Shown here piece after piece: positions 34,664 through 43,272 of a stretch of 56,111 nucleotides of DNA. The translations under genes and the position numbers were made by a program. The stretch's first letter is position 1; each line of letters begins with the position of its first letter. The notes under the pieces were generated by a model, which searched no databases, was not told the origin of the DNA, and saw only the letters and a list, made by a program, of their open reading frames with translations. This stretch comes from Bacteroides cellulosilyticus DSM 14838 (GTDB taxonomy: Bacteria; Bacteroidota; Bacteroidia; Bacteroidales; Bacteroidaceae), in assembly GCF_000158035.1 (NCBI RefSeq), contig NZ_EQ973490.1, positions 596,868 through 652,978 of the forward strand. The letters are read 5' to 3'.

Positions 34664-36670
34664 TTAGAGTTCTACATTTATCACAAAGCGGAAATTTATT
34701 CCCGGCATGGGATACCATTGTACCACCTCGTACTGCTGATTGAAGACATTATTGACTTCAGCGGTCAGTTTCCACAACATCTTTTTCCAATGCAAGCGGC
34801 GGGAAAGGGAAAGGTCGTTCGTATACCATTCCTTGGCATAATTCTCCGGAATGTTGGCACTCGATTCATAACGCTCGCCGGTATAGATAAAACTGTAATT
34901 CATGTCCCAATCCCTATAACTCAAATTAAGGACAGCCGAACCGCTGTGCCAGGGAATATAAGGTATCTGTCCACCGTAATAGTCACTTTTTGCATCGGTG
35001 AAATCCTGCGCTTTCTCATACGTATAGTTCACCCGCAGGTTGGCCTTCAGGTCTTTCAATAAATGCCATTCGGTTTGCAGAGCCACATCCACCCCGCGCA
35101 TCTCCACATAGCCCAGATTTACCATTGTCCAACGGAACTGGTTAGAAGTAGGCATGGCTACAATCTTGTCGGTGACCTCGTTATAGTAAGCATCTGCCTG
35201 AAACTCCAGCCGGGCAGGATAACCTCCACGGAATTTGCGGGAATAAGTTACACCTATATCATATTGTGTGGTATATTCCGGATTCAGGTCAATGTTTCCT
35301 ATGAAGGTATAGTAAAGATCATTCAGCGTCGGCATGCGGAATATCTTTTTGTAAAAAGCACGCAGATTCAGATCTTCGTTCTTGAAAGGTTGCCAAGATG
35401 CCACGACGGTAGGCGTATATTTATGTTTATCACCTGCTGCGGCGTTGGGAACCTTCGTAGTCTCGTGTACAAATGTCCCCAGCAGACTGGCTTGTAGTTT
35501 GAATCGCTCAAAATGCAGTGCCGTAGCTGCCGCCACAAGTGCCGTGTAACGGCAGGGATAGACGAAGTTCACCAGGTCGGCATTTAATTTATTCCACTGA
35601 AAATCCACCGAAACGTCCGCACTCCAAAAAGGAAGAATATTCAGCATATTCGCTGCCGAAAAATAGAGTTCATGCTGGCGGTAATGATTGTTCACATACA
35701 TTGTAGTAACATCCAAGCGCGGATCGGACAGATAATGAAGATAATCGTAAGCATACTTACCATTCGTCTGTAAACTGTAGTTTCCCCAATGTTTCCGGAA
35801 AGAGCCCTGCAAAAAGAAGTTCGTATCCCATTGGCGGTCTTCATGCACAAAGTCACCCGTCTCACGCACAGCGGCACCGGGCAATCCCCGTTCGGAATTA
35901 TATAAATAAGCTTTGGCTTTCCATTCTCCCCCTTGCATATCTCCGAATAAGCCATACTCTGCACGAATGGCCTCCACATCACCGTTCTTACGGGTTTCTG
36001 TTATATCATATCCGTTTTTCTGTCGGTAACGGAATTTATATTTCCCGCTGGTGTACATATACTCAGCACTCAGTGAACCGCTCACCTGCTTGCTCAGCCT
36101 ATGCTCCAGCAGGACGGAAGGATTGACCAAACCGAAAGAACCGGTTTTGAAAGTTCCTTTCAGGCGATAGTTCTGTCCTTCGCCAAAAGAAGGATGACGA
36201 GCTGTCATGTAGATAGAACCGGCTGAAGCAAAGTCCTTCGCCGATTGAAAGATAGCGCTCTTCTGGCCATTGTAGAGTGAAACGGCCTCCATGTTATCCA
36301 ACGAGAAACGTCCCAGATCGATTTGTCCGTTCTGAGCATTTCCCAACTGAACGCCGTCATAGAATACGCCCACATGTTGAGTGCCAAGTCCACGTATGTT
36401 GACGGTTTTCAAACCACCGATTCCTCCATAATCCTTTATCTGGATTCCGGAAAAATAGCGGATTGCATCAGCCACAGAATGGACACTCAATTTCTGAAGT
36501 TCTTCTCCGGCAAGCATTTGTACCGGAATCACTTCTTTACGGATGCGTTGCGCTGATACAGAGACTTCTTCTATATGATAAGTCTTTGTAGAGTCTACCG
36601 TTTGAGCATACAAATCCACGCAACAGCATACTAATGGCATTACCACTGCCAATAAAATGCGATGATACAT
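34664..36670 (-). CDS. btuB: TonB-dependent vitamin B12 receptor BtuB
   Basis: 668 aa. Signal peptide (MYHRILLAVVMPLVCCCVDLYAQ), TonB-box-like IEEVSVSAQR, plug domain (about residues 45-150: SVADAIRYFSGIQIKDYGGI, VNIRGLGTQHVGVFYDGVQL, LDNMEAVSLYNGQ) and a 22-strand-type barrel to the C-terminal FRFVINVEL. BtuB takes cobalamin across the outer membrane with TonB energy. First gene behind the cobalamin riboswitch at 36786-36957, which fixes the substrate better than homology does. The 116-nt stretch between riboswitch and ATG holds the expression platform. btuG follows directly. Confidence 0.95.
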   Translation of the reverse strand: MYHRILLAVVMPLVCCCVDLYAQTVDSTKTYHIEEVSVSAQRIRKEVIPVQMLAGEELQKLSVHSVADAIRYFSGIQIKDYGGIGGLKTVNIRGLGTQHVGVFYDGVQLGNAQNGQIDLGRFSLDNMEAVSLYNGQKSAIFQSAKDFASAGSIYMTARHPSFGEGQNYRLKGTFKTGSFGLVNPSVLLEHRLSKQVSGSLSAEYMYTSGKYKFRYRQKNGYDITETRKNGDVEAIRAEYGLFGDMQGGEWKAKAYLYNSERGLPGAAVRETGDFVHEDRQWDTNFFLQGSFRKHWGNYSLQTNGKYAYDYLHYLSDPRLDVTTMYVNNHYRQHELYFSAANMLNILPFWSADVSVDFQWNKLNADLVNFVYPCRYTALVAAATALHFERFKLQASLLGTFVHETTKVPNAAAGDKHKYTPTVVASWQPFKNEDLNLRAFYKKIFRMPTLNDLYYTFIGNIDLNPEYTTQYDIGVTYSRKFRGGYPARLEFQADAYYNEVTDKIVAMPTSNQFRWTMVNLGYVEMRGVDVALQTEWHLLKDLKANLRVNYTYEKAQDFTDAKSDYYGGQIPYIPWHSGSAVLNLSYRDWDMNYSFIYTGERYESSANIPENYAKEWYTNDLSLSRRLHWKKMLWKLTAEVNNVFNQQYEVVQWYPMPGINFRFVINVEL

Positions 36671-36785
36671 TCGATTTCATGTATTAAAGAGAGTATCAAA
36701 CCTCTGCCAAGAGTAATCAATGATAACCCTATAAAAAATAAGTACGACCGGATTTCTAATCCCAGAGAACTCCTGATTCCAGATC

Positions 36786-36957
36786 ATGGCAGGTCTTCTG
36801 ACTTGCTTCATCTGATGACTCCCTTCCCGTTCATGCAGAAAACAGTGGCGTGAGTATCGTCTTCAGACTTTGTTTGAAGCTTACAGCAGCGGGTCTGTTC
36901 AGGATTTACACCTGATTCCCTTTTCACCACCCGCCACGAAAGCGACGGGTGACACCA
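36786..36957 (-). promoter_or_regulatory. Cobalamin riboswitch controlling the B12 operon
   Basis: On the minus strand the conserved elements occur in order: GGGAATCAGGTG near the 5' end, CCGCTGCTGTAAGC (36879-36892), GCCACTGTTTTC (36838-36849), a GGGAAGGGAGTCATC block, and the B12 box GCAAGTCAGAAGACCTGCCA (36787-36806). A 5' hairpin (CACCCGTCGC...GGCGGGTG) closes it. Binding of the corrinoid should lower expression of btuB and the four lipoprotein genes. The expression platform between 36785 and 36671 was not resolved. Confidence 0.95.
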
Positions 36958-36967
36958 TAATCAATGG

Positions 36968-36975
36968 CAAAGATA
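36968..36975 (-). promoter_or_regulatory. -7 box of the B12 operon promoter
   Basis: On the minus strand TATCTTTG matches TAnnTTTG. The transcript would start near 36961, a few bases before the riboswitch. About 20 bp upstream lies AGGTTAAC, a weak -33 element. Confidence 0.65.
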
Positions 36976-37044
36976 CATATTATTATTAAAGTTAACCTTT
37001 TTACAGATACTTTTTTATCCGATCCATATCCGAGACGTATCTGG

Positions 37045-37120
37045 GCCGTACTTGCTCCGTACGTTCTCCATGCAGAAGTACCTCTGACCGAAGAAAGTAC
37101 GGCTTTGATACGGAGCAAGT
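37045..37120. repeat. Degenerate GTAC-rich array with nested inverted repeats
   Basis: ACTTGCTCCGTA (37050-37061) is repeated inverted as TACGGAGCAAGT (37109-37120), and GCCGTACTT (37045-37053) as AAGTACGGC (37095-37103). GTACTTGCTCC and GTACGTTCTCC are adjacent 11-bp units, half the 22-bp period of the arrays at 24.9 and 45.4 kb. The 707-bp stretch between btuB and cysS holds, besides this, the riboswitch, its promoter, the remnant at 37122 and the cysS promoter. Confidence 0.6.
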
Positions 37121-37121
37121 C

Positions 37122-37265
37122 ATATATCCACGCACGTTCACAGGCCACTATCAGCGAAGCAATATATATACCCAAGAAATCATAGAGCAATATGAAGTAA
37201 AAGAGAGACCGGGAAACTATCTGAACCTGAAGTTCGGACTCAGTATCCGGCTTGGAAAGAAATAA
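37122..37265 (+). pseudogene. Possible 3' remnant of an outer-membrane protein gene
   Basis: An open frame without a start ends at TAA 37263-37265 and reads IYPRTFTGHYQRSNIYTQEI, IEQYEVKERPGN, then YLNLKFGLSIRLGKK. The last strand alternates hydrophobic and polar residues as in the final barrel strand of Bacteroidetes outer-membrane proteins. Upstream the frame runs into the inverted-repeat array, so any larger gene is gone. It could also be chance. Confidence 0.3.
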
Positions 37266-37339
37266 GAAAAGAACCTCTTCATTACTGTACTAAAAGCCAT
37301 TAAATCCGACAACAGAACCGTTTAATAAATTATTTGTTG

Positions 37340-37347
37340 TAACTTTG
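37340..37347 (+). promoter_or_regulatory. Putative -7 box of cysS
   Basis: TAACTTTG matches TAnnTTTG and lies 30 bp before the cysS ATG at 37378. No clear -33 TTG at the usual spacing. Confidence 0.5.
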
Positions 37348-37377
37348 TGCTCTTTAAAAAACTAAAACTCAAACGTT

Positions 37378-38853
37378 ATGGAACATCAACTGACAATTTA
37401 CAACACCTTAGATAGGAAAAAGGAGCTATTCGTGCCACTGCACGCTCCACATGTAGGTATGTATGTCTGCGGTCCTACCGTTTACGGTGACGCGCACTTG
37501 GGACATGCACGTCCTGCCATTACTTTCGACTTGCTTTTCCGCTACCTTACCCATTTGGGATATAAGGTACGTTATGTCCGCAACATCACCGATGTAGGCC
37601 ATCTGGAACATGACGCTGACGACGGAGAAGACAAAATAGCCAAGAAAGCACGACTGGAACAATTGGAGCCGATGGAAGTAGCGCAATACTACATCAACCG
37701 TTACCACAAGGCAATGGAAGCGCTGAACGTACTTTCACCCAGCATCGAACCGCACGCTTCGGGACACATCATCGAGCAGATAGAGCTGGTGAAAGAGATC
37801 CTGAAGAATGGCTATGCTTATGTCAGTGAAGGCTCTGTCTACTTTGACGTAGAGAAATACAATAAGGATTACCATTACGGAAAACTCTCCGGCCGCAATT
37901 TGGATGACGTACTGAACACCACCCGCGAACTGGACGGACAAGCTGAAAAGCATAACCCCGCCGATTTCGCCTTATGGAAATGTGCCCAACCGGAGCATAT
38001 CATGCGCTGGCCTTCTCCATGGAGCGACGGTTTCCCGGGATGGCATGCCGAATGTACGGCCATGGGTAAGAAATACCTCGGCGAACATTTCGATATTCAC
38101 GGTGGTGGTATGGACCTTATCTTTCCTCACCACGAATGTGAGATTGCTCAATCGGTTGCATCACAGGGCAATGACATGGTACATTACTGGATGCACAACA
38201 ATATGATTACCATCAACGGACAGAAGATGGGTAAGTCTTACGGTAACTTCATCAATCTGGACGAGTTCTTCAACGGCACACATAAGTTGCTGACACAAGC
38301 ATACAGTCCGATGACCATCCGCTTCTTCATCCTGCAAGCTCACTATCGCAGCACGGTAGACTTCAGTAACGAAGCCTTGCAAGCAGCGGAAAAGGGATTA
38401 ACCCGAATGATGGATGCCGTGAACGGACTGGAAAAGATCACTCCGTCCGCCACTTCCAGCGTAGATGTAAAAGCAGTGCGTGAGAAGTGCTATGAAGCCA
38501 TGAATGATGACTTGAATACCCCGATAGTCATTGCCCATCTTTTCGACGGAGCCAGAATGATTAACAACATCATTGCAGGCAACGACACCATCACTGCCGA
38601 TGATCTGAAAGAGCTGAAAGAAACTTTCCATCTTTTCTGCTTCGACATTCTGGGACTGAAAGAAGAAAACAATTCCAATGAAGAGCGTGAAGTTGCTTTC
38701 GGTAAAGTAGTAGATATGTTACTGGAAGAGCGCATGAAGGCCAAAGCCAATAAAGACTGGGCTACCAGTGATAAGATTCGCAATGAACTTACAGCACTCG
38801 GTTTTGAGATAAAAGACGGTAAAGACGGTTGCGAGTGGAAGCTGAATAAATAA
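37378..38853 (+). CDS. cysS: Cysteinyl-tRNA synthetase
   Basis: 491 aa, full length. Charges tRNA-Cys. Seen: [20 protein letters not shown] (Zn-binding Cys and the HxGH motif, about residues 29-48), [57 protein letters not shown] (Zn ligands) and [16 protein letters not shown] (KMSKS loop as KMGKS). The C-terminal DALR-type helical region ends [28 protein letters not shown]. Monocistronic, with its own promoter box and a strong terminator. Confidence 0.98.
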   Translation: MEHQLTIYNTLDRKKELFVPLHAPHVGMYVCGPTVYGDAHLGHARPAITFDLLFRYLTHLGYKVRYVRNITDVGHLEHDADDGEDKIAKKARLEQLEPMEVAQYYINRYHKAMEALNVLSPSIEPHASGHIIEQIELVKEILKNGYAYVSEGSVYFDVEKYNKDYHYGKLSGRNLDDVLNTTRELDGQAEKHNPADFALWKCAQPEHIMRWPSPWSDGFPGWHAECTAMGKKYLGEHFDIHGGGMDLIFPHHECEIAQSVASQGNDMVHYWMHNNMITINGQKMGKSYGNFINLDEFFNGTHKLLTQAYSPMTIRFFILQAHYRSTVDFSNEALQAAEKGLTRMMDAVNGLEKITPSATSSVDVKAVREKCYEAMNDDLNTPIVIAHLFDGARMINNIIAGNDTITADDLKELKETFHLFCFDILGLKEENNSNEEREVAFGKVVDMLLEERMKAKANKDWATSDKIRNELTALGFEIKDGKDGCEWKLNK

Positions 38854-38871
38854 GCTCCACTACCCTATAAA

Positions 38872-38920
38872 AAAGCTGCCTCCCTCTGATCCAAGCGAAT
38901 CGAGGGAGGCAGTTTCATTT
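38872..38920. terminator. Strong bidirectional terminator between cysS and the sulfatase
   Basis: CTGCCTCCCTC (38876-38886) and GAGGGAGGCAG (38902-38912) form a perfect 11-bp stem with a 15-nt loop. TTTCATTT follows on the plus strand and TTTTTTATAG on the minus strand. It ends cysS and the convergent sulfatase gene. Confidence 0.9.
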
Positions 38921-38933
38921 AGAAAAGAGAGTT

Positions 38934-40478
38934 TTAGTAAGGTATCATGTCGGAAAGAATACGTTCCTTATACCAGGGATCATCTATCGCCTTCAACTCC
39001 TTGCCCATCTCACGGCAAAGTTCTGCAACGATTTCTTTATTTTCTTCCAACGGAAGATTATTCATCTGATAAGGGTCCTTCTCATCATCAAACAACAGGC
39101 TTTTCTTCAGCTTATGGTCTTTCTTATCAATATAGAAAGCCAAAGTATAGCGTGCCGTCTTATATCCTCTTGAAGAAGGGAAATAAGTCTGCACTTTACC
39201 ATCCGCATCCTTTTCTCCGTCCAGATTCTGGATATACAAAGCACCACCAGGACGTTCAATTTCCGCCTTTTCATCGAAGAAAAGAGGTGCCCAGTTGCGT
39301 CCCTGCACATTAGACGGAATGGAATCGCCCAAACCACACAGCCCCAGGACAGTCGGCATAATATCCGGCGCGGACATCAGAAGATTGTCCACCCGTGGCT
39401 GGATATGACCGGGATAACGTACCAGGAACGGTATATTCATAGATTCGGAATAAGGAGAATTCTTCGGATCATCCGTGAACTGGCTACACATTGTTTCACC
39501 ATGGTCGGAAGCAAAGATCACAATCGTATTCTTATCCAAACCCTGCTCTTTCAGTGTTTCAAGGATCTGTCCGAAAGCACGGTCTACACCGGTAACAGAG
39601 GCAAAGTAGTAGCGAACGCTCTCTGCTTTTTCACGCTTCTTATCTGCATTGGGACGGATAAGAAGGCTGTCCAGAGGTTGATCTTTGTACAGATTGAAAT
39701 CTTCTTCCATACAATCATCCAATGAACGGTACGGACTGTGGGGCGGATTCATACCCACCATTATAAAGAAAGGTTTCTTCGGATCACGTACATTCCCTTC
39801 GTTCTTCAGATAAGAAACCACCATCTTGGATTCATGCAACGGTGACCATTCTTTTGGATCGTGACGATTTCCGTCCGTATCCCAGTAACGGGGATTCTTA
39901 TGTTCATCAAAAGTACCGTAGGAGTACCAGTAATTAAAGCCGTGACGGCGTTCTTTCGGCGTATAGGCATCCCAGGCAGGTATTCGATCTTCTACATAGT
40001 GACCGGGACGTTGCGGATCGTTCGGTGTAGGGAAGTCAGCGTGTAACTTACCAAAATAAGCGCAGTCATATCCGGATTTATTAAATACGTCACCTATGCA
40101 ATCCACGTCGGCACGCAGGGAACTGATAGGCCGGTTTGAATTACAGTTCAAAGGTATTCCGCTTTTATTGGGATACATCCCCGTCAACAGCATACCCCGA
40201 TGAGGGCTACTCAACGGACAGTTACTTTGGGCAGAACTTAACACCAACGCTTCACGGGCAAAGCTATTCAAGTTAGGAGTATGCACCGGATCATTGCGGA
40301 AGTTCACCTTGTCGCGAAACCCATCCTGTCCCCAGAACTCCATAGCCTGATTACGGTACTGGTCGGGGAAGACATAAATTACATTCGGAAGTTGTGCCTG
40401 CTCTCCCTGCTGAGTTTTGCAGCCTTGCAGGGCAAACAGACCCAAGCCTCCCAAAAACAAACTAAACCGATTTATCAT
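38934..40478 (-). CDS. Ser-type sulfatase lipoprotein (S1 family)
   Basis: 514 aa. Lipoprotein signal ending ALQGC (Cys20). LPNVIYVFPDQYRNQAMEF is the alkaline-phosphatase-like metal site, and NCPLSSPHRGMLLTG holds the (C/S)xPxR motif with Ser90 as the residue turned into formylglycine by an anSME enzyme. Later motifs: DYDCAYFGKLH-like GKLHADFP, MVGMNPPHSPYRS, FASDHGETMCS. Family enzymes remove sulfate esters from host glycans. The GH88 gene upstream on the same strand points to glycosaminoglycan (chondroitin/heparan type) fragments. It resembles, from memory, the sulfatase-GH88 pair of the B. thetaiotaomicron chondroitin system. Periplasmic or surface location follows from the lipid anchor. 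Confidence 0.9.
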   Translation of the reverse strand: MINRFSLFLGGLGLFALQGCKTQQGEQAQLPNVIYVFPDQYRNQAMEFWGQDGFRDKVNFRNDPVHTPNLNSFAREALVLSSAQSNCPLSSPHRGMLLTGMYPNKSGIPLNCNSNRPISSLRADVDCIGDVFNKSGYDCAYFGKLHADFPTPNDPQRPGHYVEDRIPAWDAYTPKERRHGFNYWYSYGTFDEHKNPRYWDTDGNRHDPKEWSPLHESKMVVSYLKNEGNVRDPKKPFFIMVGMNPPHSPYRSLDDCMEEDFNLYKDQPLDSLLIRPNADKKREKAESVRYYFASVTGVDRAFGQILETLKEQGLDKNTIVIFASDHGETMCSQFTDDPKNSPYSESMNIPFLVRYPGHIQPRVDNLLMSAPDIMPTVLGLCGLGDSIPSNVQGRNWAPLFFDEKAEIERPGGALYIQNLDGEKDADGKVQTYFPSSRGYKTARYTLAFYIDKKDHKLKKSLLFDDEKDPYQMNNLPLEENKEIVAELCREMGKELKAIDDPWYKERILSDMIPY

Positions 40479-40564
40479 TTTATTCTTATTAAATTACGTT
40501 GAAATTATAAATGGGAATTTATCGGTGAGATACTGTTGCTATCACACCGAATGGAAACTTTGCC

Positions 40565-40579
40565 GGGGCGCTACGCCCC
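40565..40579 (-). repeat. Short GC-rich hairpin between GH88 and sulfatase genes
   Basis: GGGGCG-CTA-CGCCCC is a perfect 6-bp stem with a 3-nt loop in the 132-bp gap. No U-run follows on the minus strand, so it is more likely a processing or stability element within the transcript than a terminator. Confidence 0.5.
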
Positions 40580-40610
40580 TAAATTATCATTTATAGCTTC
40601 AGCATGTGAA

Positions 40611-41825
40611 TTAAAACAGCTTCTTGTTTGATTCCAAGTCTCTTTTGCGCATAATTCCTTCCAGGAAGTAATAGTCCGCATAATTCAACGGAACATCAAT
40701 CTCAGCACCATGAGGAATACTGCCTACAGAGTGCATCAGAATGAAATTACCGTTTGTGCCCACTTCTGCACGATAAGCCGGAGAACCGAGATTTTCCATA
40801 ATCTTATCTGCTGTTTCCTTATAGTTTTTGCCGGGAATGTATGTACTCAACTCGTACAAAGCAGATGCCGTACATGCAGCAGCCGAAACGTCACGGGGTT
40901 CGTTCGGAATATTGGGAGCATTAAAGTCCCAATACGGTACAAGGTCTTCCGGCAAGTTCGGATTATTGAAGATAAAGTTATAAATCTTTTCAGCCATATC
41001 AAGATACTTCTGATCGTGGGTATAACGGTAACACATGGTGTATCCGTAAATAGCCCATGCCTGTCCGCGTGCCCAGGCGGATTCGTCAGCATACCCCTGT
41101 GCGGTTTGTTTCTTACGTACCTCACCGGTTACGGGATCATAATCCACTACGTGATAACAGCTGTTATTGGCACGGAAATGGTTCTTCATGGTGGTATCGG
41201 CATGCTTCACGGCAACATTATAATAAGTGGAATCGCCTGAAAGCTTGGAAGCTTCGAACAATAGTTCCAGGTTCATCATATTATCTATAATAACCGGGCA
41301 TTTCCAACCGCGTTCTGCCTGCCAACCTTTATCGGCATCCCAAGACTGAAGTACGCCTGCCGCCGGACGGAAACGGGTAGAAAGAGACTTAGCCGTCTGA
41401 ATAATCACAGGCTTGTATTCTTCTTTACCGGCAAAACGATATCCGTTCAGATAGCTGCAACCAATCATAAAGCCCACATCATGATGCCAGGTCAGGTATT
41501 GCACGGAATCCAGCGCTTCTGTATACTTCTCAGCCAGCGGCAACCATTTCTTATCACCGGTCAACTCATACATATGCCAGATATTACCGGGGAAAAAACC
41601 GGAACACCAGTCATCAATGGGTACATAAACAATGCTACCGTCTTTGTTGATAGTTCTTGGATTCAGAATTTTCCCTGACTTTTCGATAATGTCGGTCTGA
41701 ATGGTCTCCTGCGCCACCGCATTATCAATATTCTCTTGGATAAAGTTGCTCTCGGTCTGCTTCTGACTTGTGCAACCCGCCAAAACTAGGAGGGATATTC
41801 CCAATGTCGTGAGGATTGTTTTCAT
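40611..41825 (-). CDS. GH88 unsaturated glucuronyl hydrolase, lipoprotein
   Basis: 404 aa. Lipoprotein signal MKTILTTLGISLLVLAGC (Cys18). The alpha/alpha barrel of GH88 is seen in DWCSGFFPGNIWHMYELTGD, TWHHDVGFMIGCSYLNGYRF, CPVIIDNMMNLELLFEASKL, GYADESAWARGQAWAIYGYT and VPYWDFNAPN. The Asp residues in HHDVGF and IIDNMMN fit the catalytic pair of unsaturated glucuronyl hydrolases. The enzyme hydrates the 4,5-unsaturated uronic acid left by polysaccharide lyases on glycosaminoglycan fragments. No lyase or SusCD pair lies in the window, so this is a satellite of a larger system. The sulfatase follows after 132 bp. Confidence 0.92.
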   Translation of the reverse strand: MKTILTTLGISLLVLAGCTSQKQTESNFIQENIDNAVAQETIQTDIIEKSGKILNPRTINKDGSIVYVPIDDWCSGFFPGNIWHMYELTGDKKWLPLAEKYTEALDSVQYLTWHHDVGFMIGCSYLNGYRFAGKEEYKPVIIQTAKSLSTRFRPAAGVLQSWDADKGWQAERGWKCPVIIDNMMNLELLFEASKLSGDSTYYNVAVKHADTTMKNHFRANNSCYHVVDYDPVTGEVRKKQTAQGYADESAWARGQAWAIYGYTMCYRYTHDQKYLDMAEKIYNFIFNNPNLPEDLVPYWDFNAPNIPNEPRDVSAAACTASALYELSTYIPGKNYKETADKIMENLGSPAYRAEVGTNGNFILMHSVGSIPHGAEIDVPLNYADYYFLEGIMRKRDLESNKKLF

Positions 41826-41866
41826 AATAATGATTTGTTTATTAAAGTTTCGTATTCTTTCGTCAG

Positions 41867-41874
41867 CAAAAGTA
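41867..41874 (-). promoter_or_regulatory. Putative -7 box of the GH88-sulfatase unit
   Basis: On the minus strand TACTTTTG matches TAnnTTTG, about 42 bp before the GH88 ATG. No -33 TTG at the usual spacing, which would fit a promoter needing an activator. Confidence 0.45.
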
Positions 41875-41929
41875 GCGCAGGTTTACAGAAAAGACCCTCC
41901 TAAATTATACAGGAAAAGAGCAAAATTGT

Positions 41930-41937
41930 TACATTTG
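41930..41937 (+). promoter_or_regulatory. Putative -7 box of the thioesterase gene
   Basis: TACATTTG matches TAnnTTTG, 43 bp before the ATG at 41981. It is back to back with the GH88 promoter in the 155-bp divergent gap. Confidence 0.45.
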
Positions 41938-41980
41938 CACATAAATCATACAGATTGAACTTTTTAATCATATTGAAAAC

Positions 41981-42385
41981 ATGACTCCACAAGAATTTTT
42001 CAAGAAAGATCTCTTTGCAGAACAAACCGGTGTAGAACTACTGGAAGTACGCGAAGGATATAGTAAGGCACGCCTCGTTATCACGGAGAATCACCTTAAC
42101 GCAGGACATCGCACCCAAGGCGGAGCCATCTTCACTCTTGCAGACCTGGCACTGGCCGCCGCTGCTAATTCACATGGTACATTGGCTTTCTCCCTGTCTT
42201 CCAATATCACCTTTTTGCGCGCCAGCGGACCGGGCGACACGCTGTATGCCGAAGCACGCGAACGGTACATCGGACGTACTACCGGATATTACCAGATAGA
42301 TATCACGAATCAAGACGGAAAATTGATTGCTACATTCGAGTCCAGCGTATTCAGAAAAGGGGATCCGCTGCCGTTCAGCTTATAA
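41981..42385 (+). CDS. PaaI-type hotdog-fold thioesterase
   Basis: 134 aa, normal length for the 4HBT/PaaI family. Seen: LEVREGYSKARLVITENHLNAGHRTQGGAIFTLADLALAAAAN (about residues 21-63; the N-x-x-G-x-x-x-G-G-x-x-x-x-L-x-D motif with the catalytic Asp), SLSSNITFLRASGPGDTLYAEA and YYQIDITNQDGKLIATFESSVF. It should hydrolyse an acyl-CoA such as an aryl- or short-chain thioester in the cytoplasm; the substrate is unknown. Single gene, convergent with the DUF3108 gene 5 bp away. Confidence 0.92.
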   Translation: MTPQEFFKKDLFAEQTGVELLEVREGYSKARLVITENHLNAGHRTQGGAIFTLADLALAAAANSHGTLAFSLSSNITFLRASGPGDTLYAEARERYIGRTTGYYQIDITNQDGKLIATFESSVFRKGDPLPFSL

Positions 42386-42390
42386 CTATC

Positions 42391-43272
42391 TCATTTCTTC
42401 TTTACTACCGACGTCATCGGATAACGATTTCCTTGTACGCTCTTCAGGAAAGCCTTTGCCGACCCGAAGTTAAGATACATATCCAGACGAATCGGGAGAT
42501 GATTCTTATCATCTGAGATAAAGAAAGTAATCACTTCTTTTTCCTTTCCTTTCTTATATTCTACAAAAGAGAATACGAGGCAACGATAAATCGTATCATT
42601 ATTGGCTTTTACATCTTCTTTGCCCCGGTAAATCAGCGTCTGTTCTTCTACCTTACGTCCGGTGGCCATAGGGAAAAGAATCCGGTCGCCTATTTTATAA
42701 TCTGCCGGATCGTAAGAACGCGCCTGCGCCAGGATACTTAACATATCGAAGATGCAACGGCTGTCACTGTATTCCATCTCTTGCGGATCGCGGACCGGAT
42801 TGTGCCAGATACGCCTCTGTTTCACGTTGGATACGCCATCCTTATATGAAAACCAAGCTTCATCCACCGTATAGCGGTCACCCTCTTCGGCCGCTTTACG
42901 GAAGTAGAGCGGCTCCAGCTTTTCACTGACATAGCAAGTCAGCGTATCACGCATCTTAAAGAAGAAATCGGTCTTTTTACTTCCTACTGAAAGCAGGTTG
43001 AAGCGGTAGGCAGGTTGTGACTGATAAGTAGTGGAGAAGGTGGTCAGACTTGCCAGCCCCACCTTCTTCCAGATAAACTTCCAGTTAAAATATAAATCGT
43101 ACATCACGTGCTCGCCGGACTGAAATGCGGTATTTTGAGCAGTACATTGCGCCTTGGCAGGCGTGGACATCATCGTAAGTAACAGTGCTCCCAACAGGCA
43201 GAACACCCATCCGCGCTTACCGGTTATTGCCGGAGCTGCGGTTATTCTGGTTTCTCTTTTTCTTGTCTTCAT
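42391..43272 (-). CDS. DUF3108 cell-envelope protein
   Basis: 293 aa if started at 43272; in-frame ATGs at 43296 and 43326 are also possible. The chosen start gives a basic n-region (KTRKRETR), hydrophobic core WVFCLLGALLLTMM and cleavage after PAKA. The mature part matches DUF3108: FQSGEHVMYDLYFNWKFIWK, RDTLTCYVSEKLEPLYFRK, FDMLSILAQARSYDP and VITFFISDDKNHLPIRLDMYLN. Periplasmic; function unknown. Its start lies inside the 3' end of the upstream Big_5 lipoprotein gene (56 bp overlap for the chosen start), in another frame, so the pair is translationally linked. Confidence 0.82.
   Translation of the reverse strand: MKTRKRETRITAAPAITGKRGWVFCLLGALLLTMMSTPAKAQCTAQNTAFQSGEHVMYDLYFNWKFIWKKVGLASLTTFSTTYQSQPAYRFNLLSVGSKKTDFFFKMRDTLTCYVSEKLEPLYFRKAAEEGDRYTVDEAWFSYKDGVSNVKQRRIWHNPVRDPQEMEYSDSRCIFDMLSILAQARSYDPADYKIGDRILFPMATGRKVEEQTLIYRGKEDVKANNDTIYRCLVFSFVEYKKGKEKEVITFFISDDKNHLPIRLDMYLNFGSAKAFLKSVQGNRYPMTSVVKKK

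Noticed and set aside
34664..36670. btuB as a SusC-type glycan receptor
   Set aside because: No SusD partner is present, the size and plug are BtuB-like, and a cobalamin riboswitch with btuG flanks it.
37045..37120. Possible invertible promoter between inverted repeats
   Set aside because: The enclosed 47 bp contain no promoter box, and the arms and spacing are shorter than usual for Bacteroides invertible promoters; no recombinase is nearby.
36924..37190. Minus-strand 88-codon open frame upstream of btuB
   Set aside because: It runs through the promoter, the start of the cobalamin riboswitch and the repeat array, with no protein-like features.
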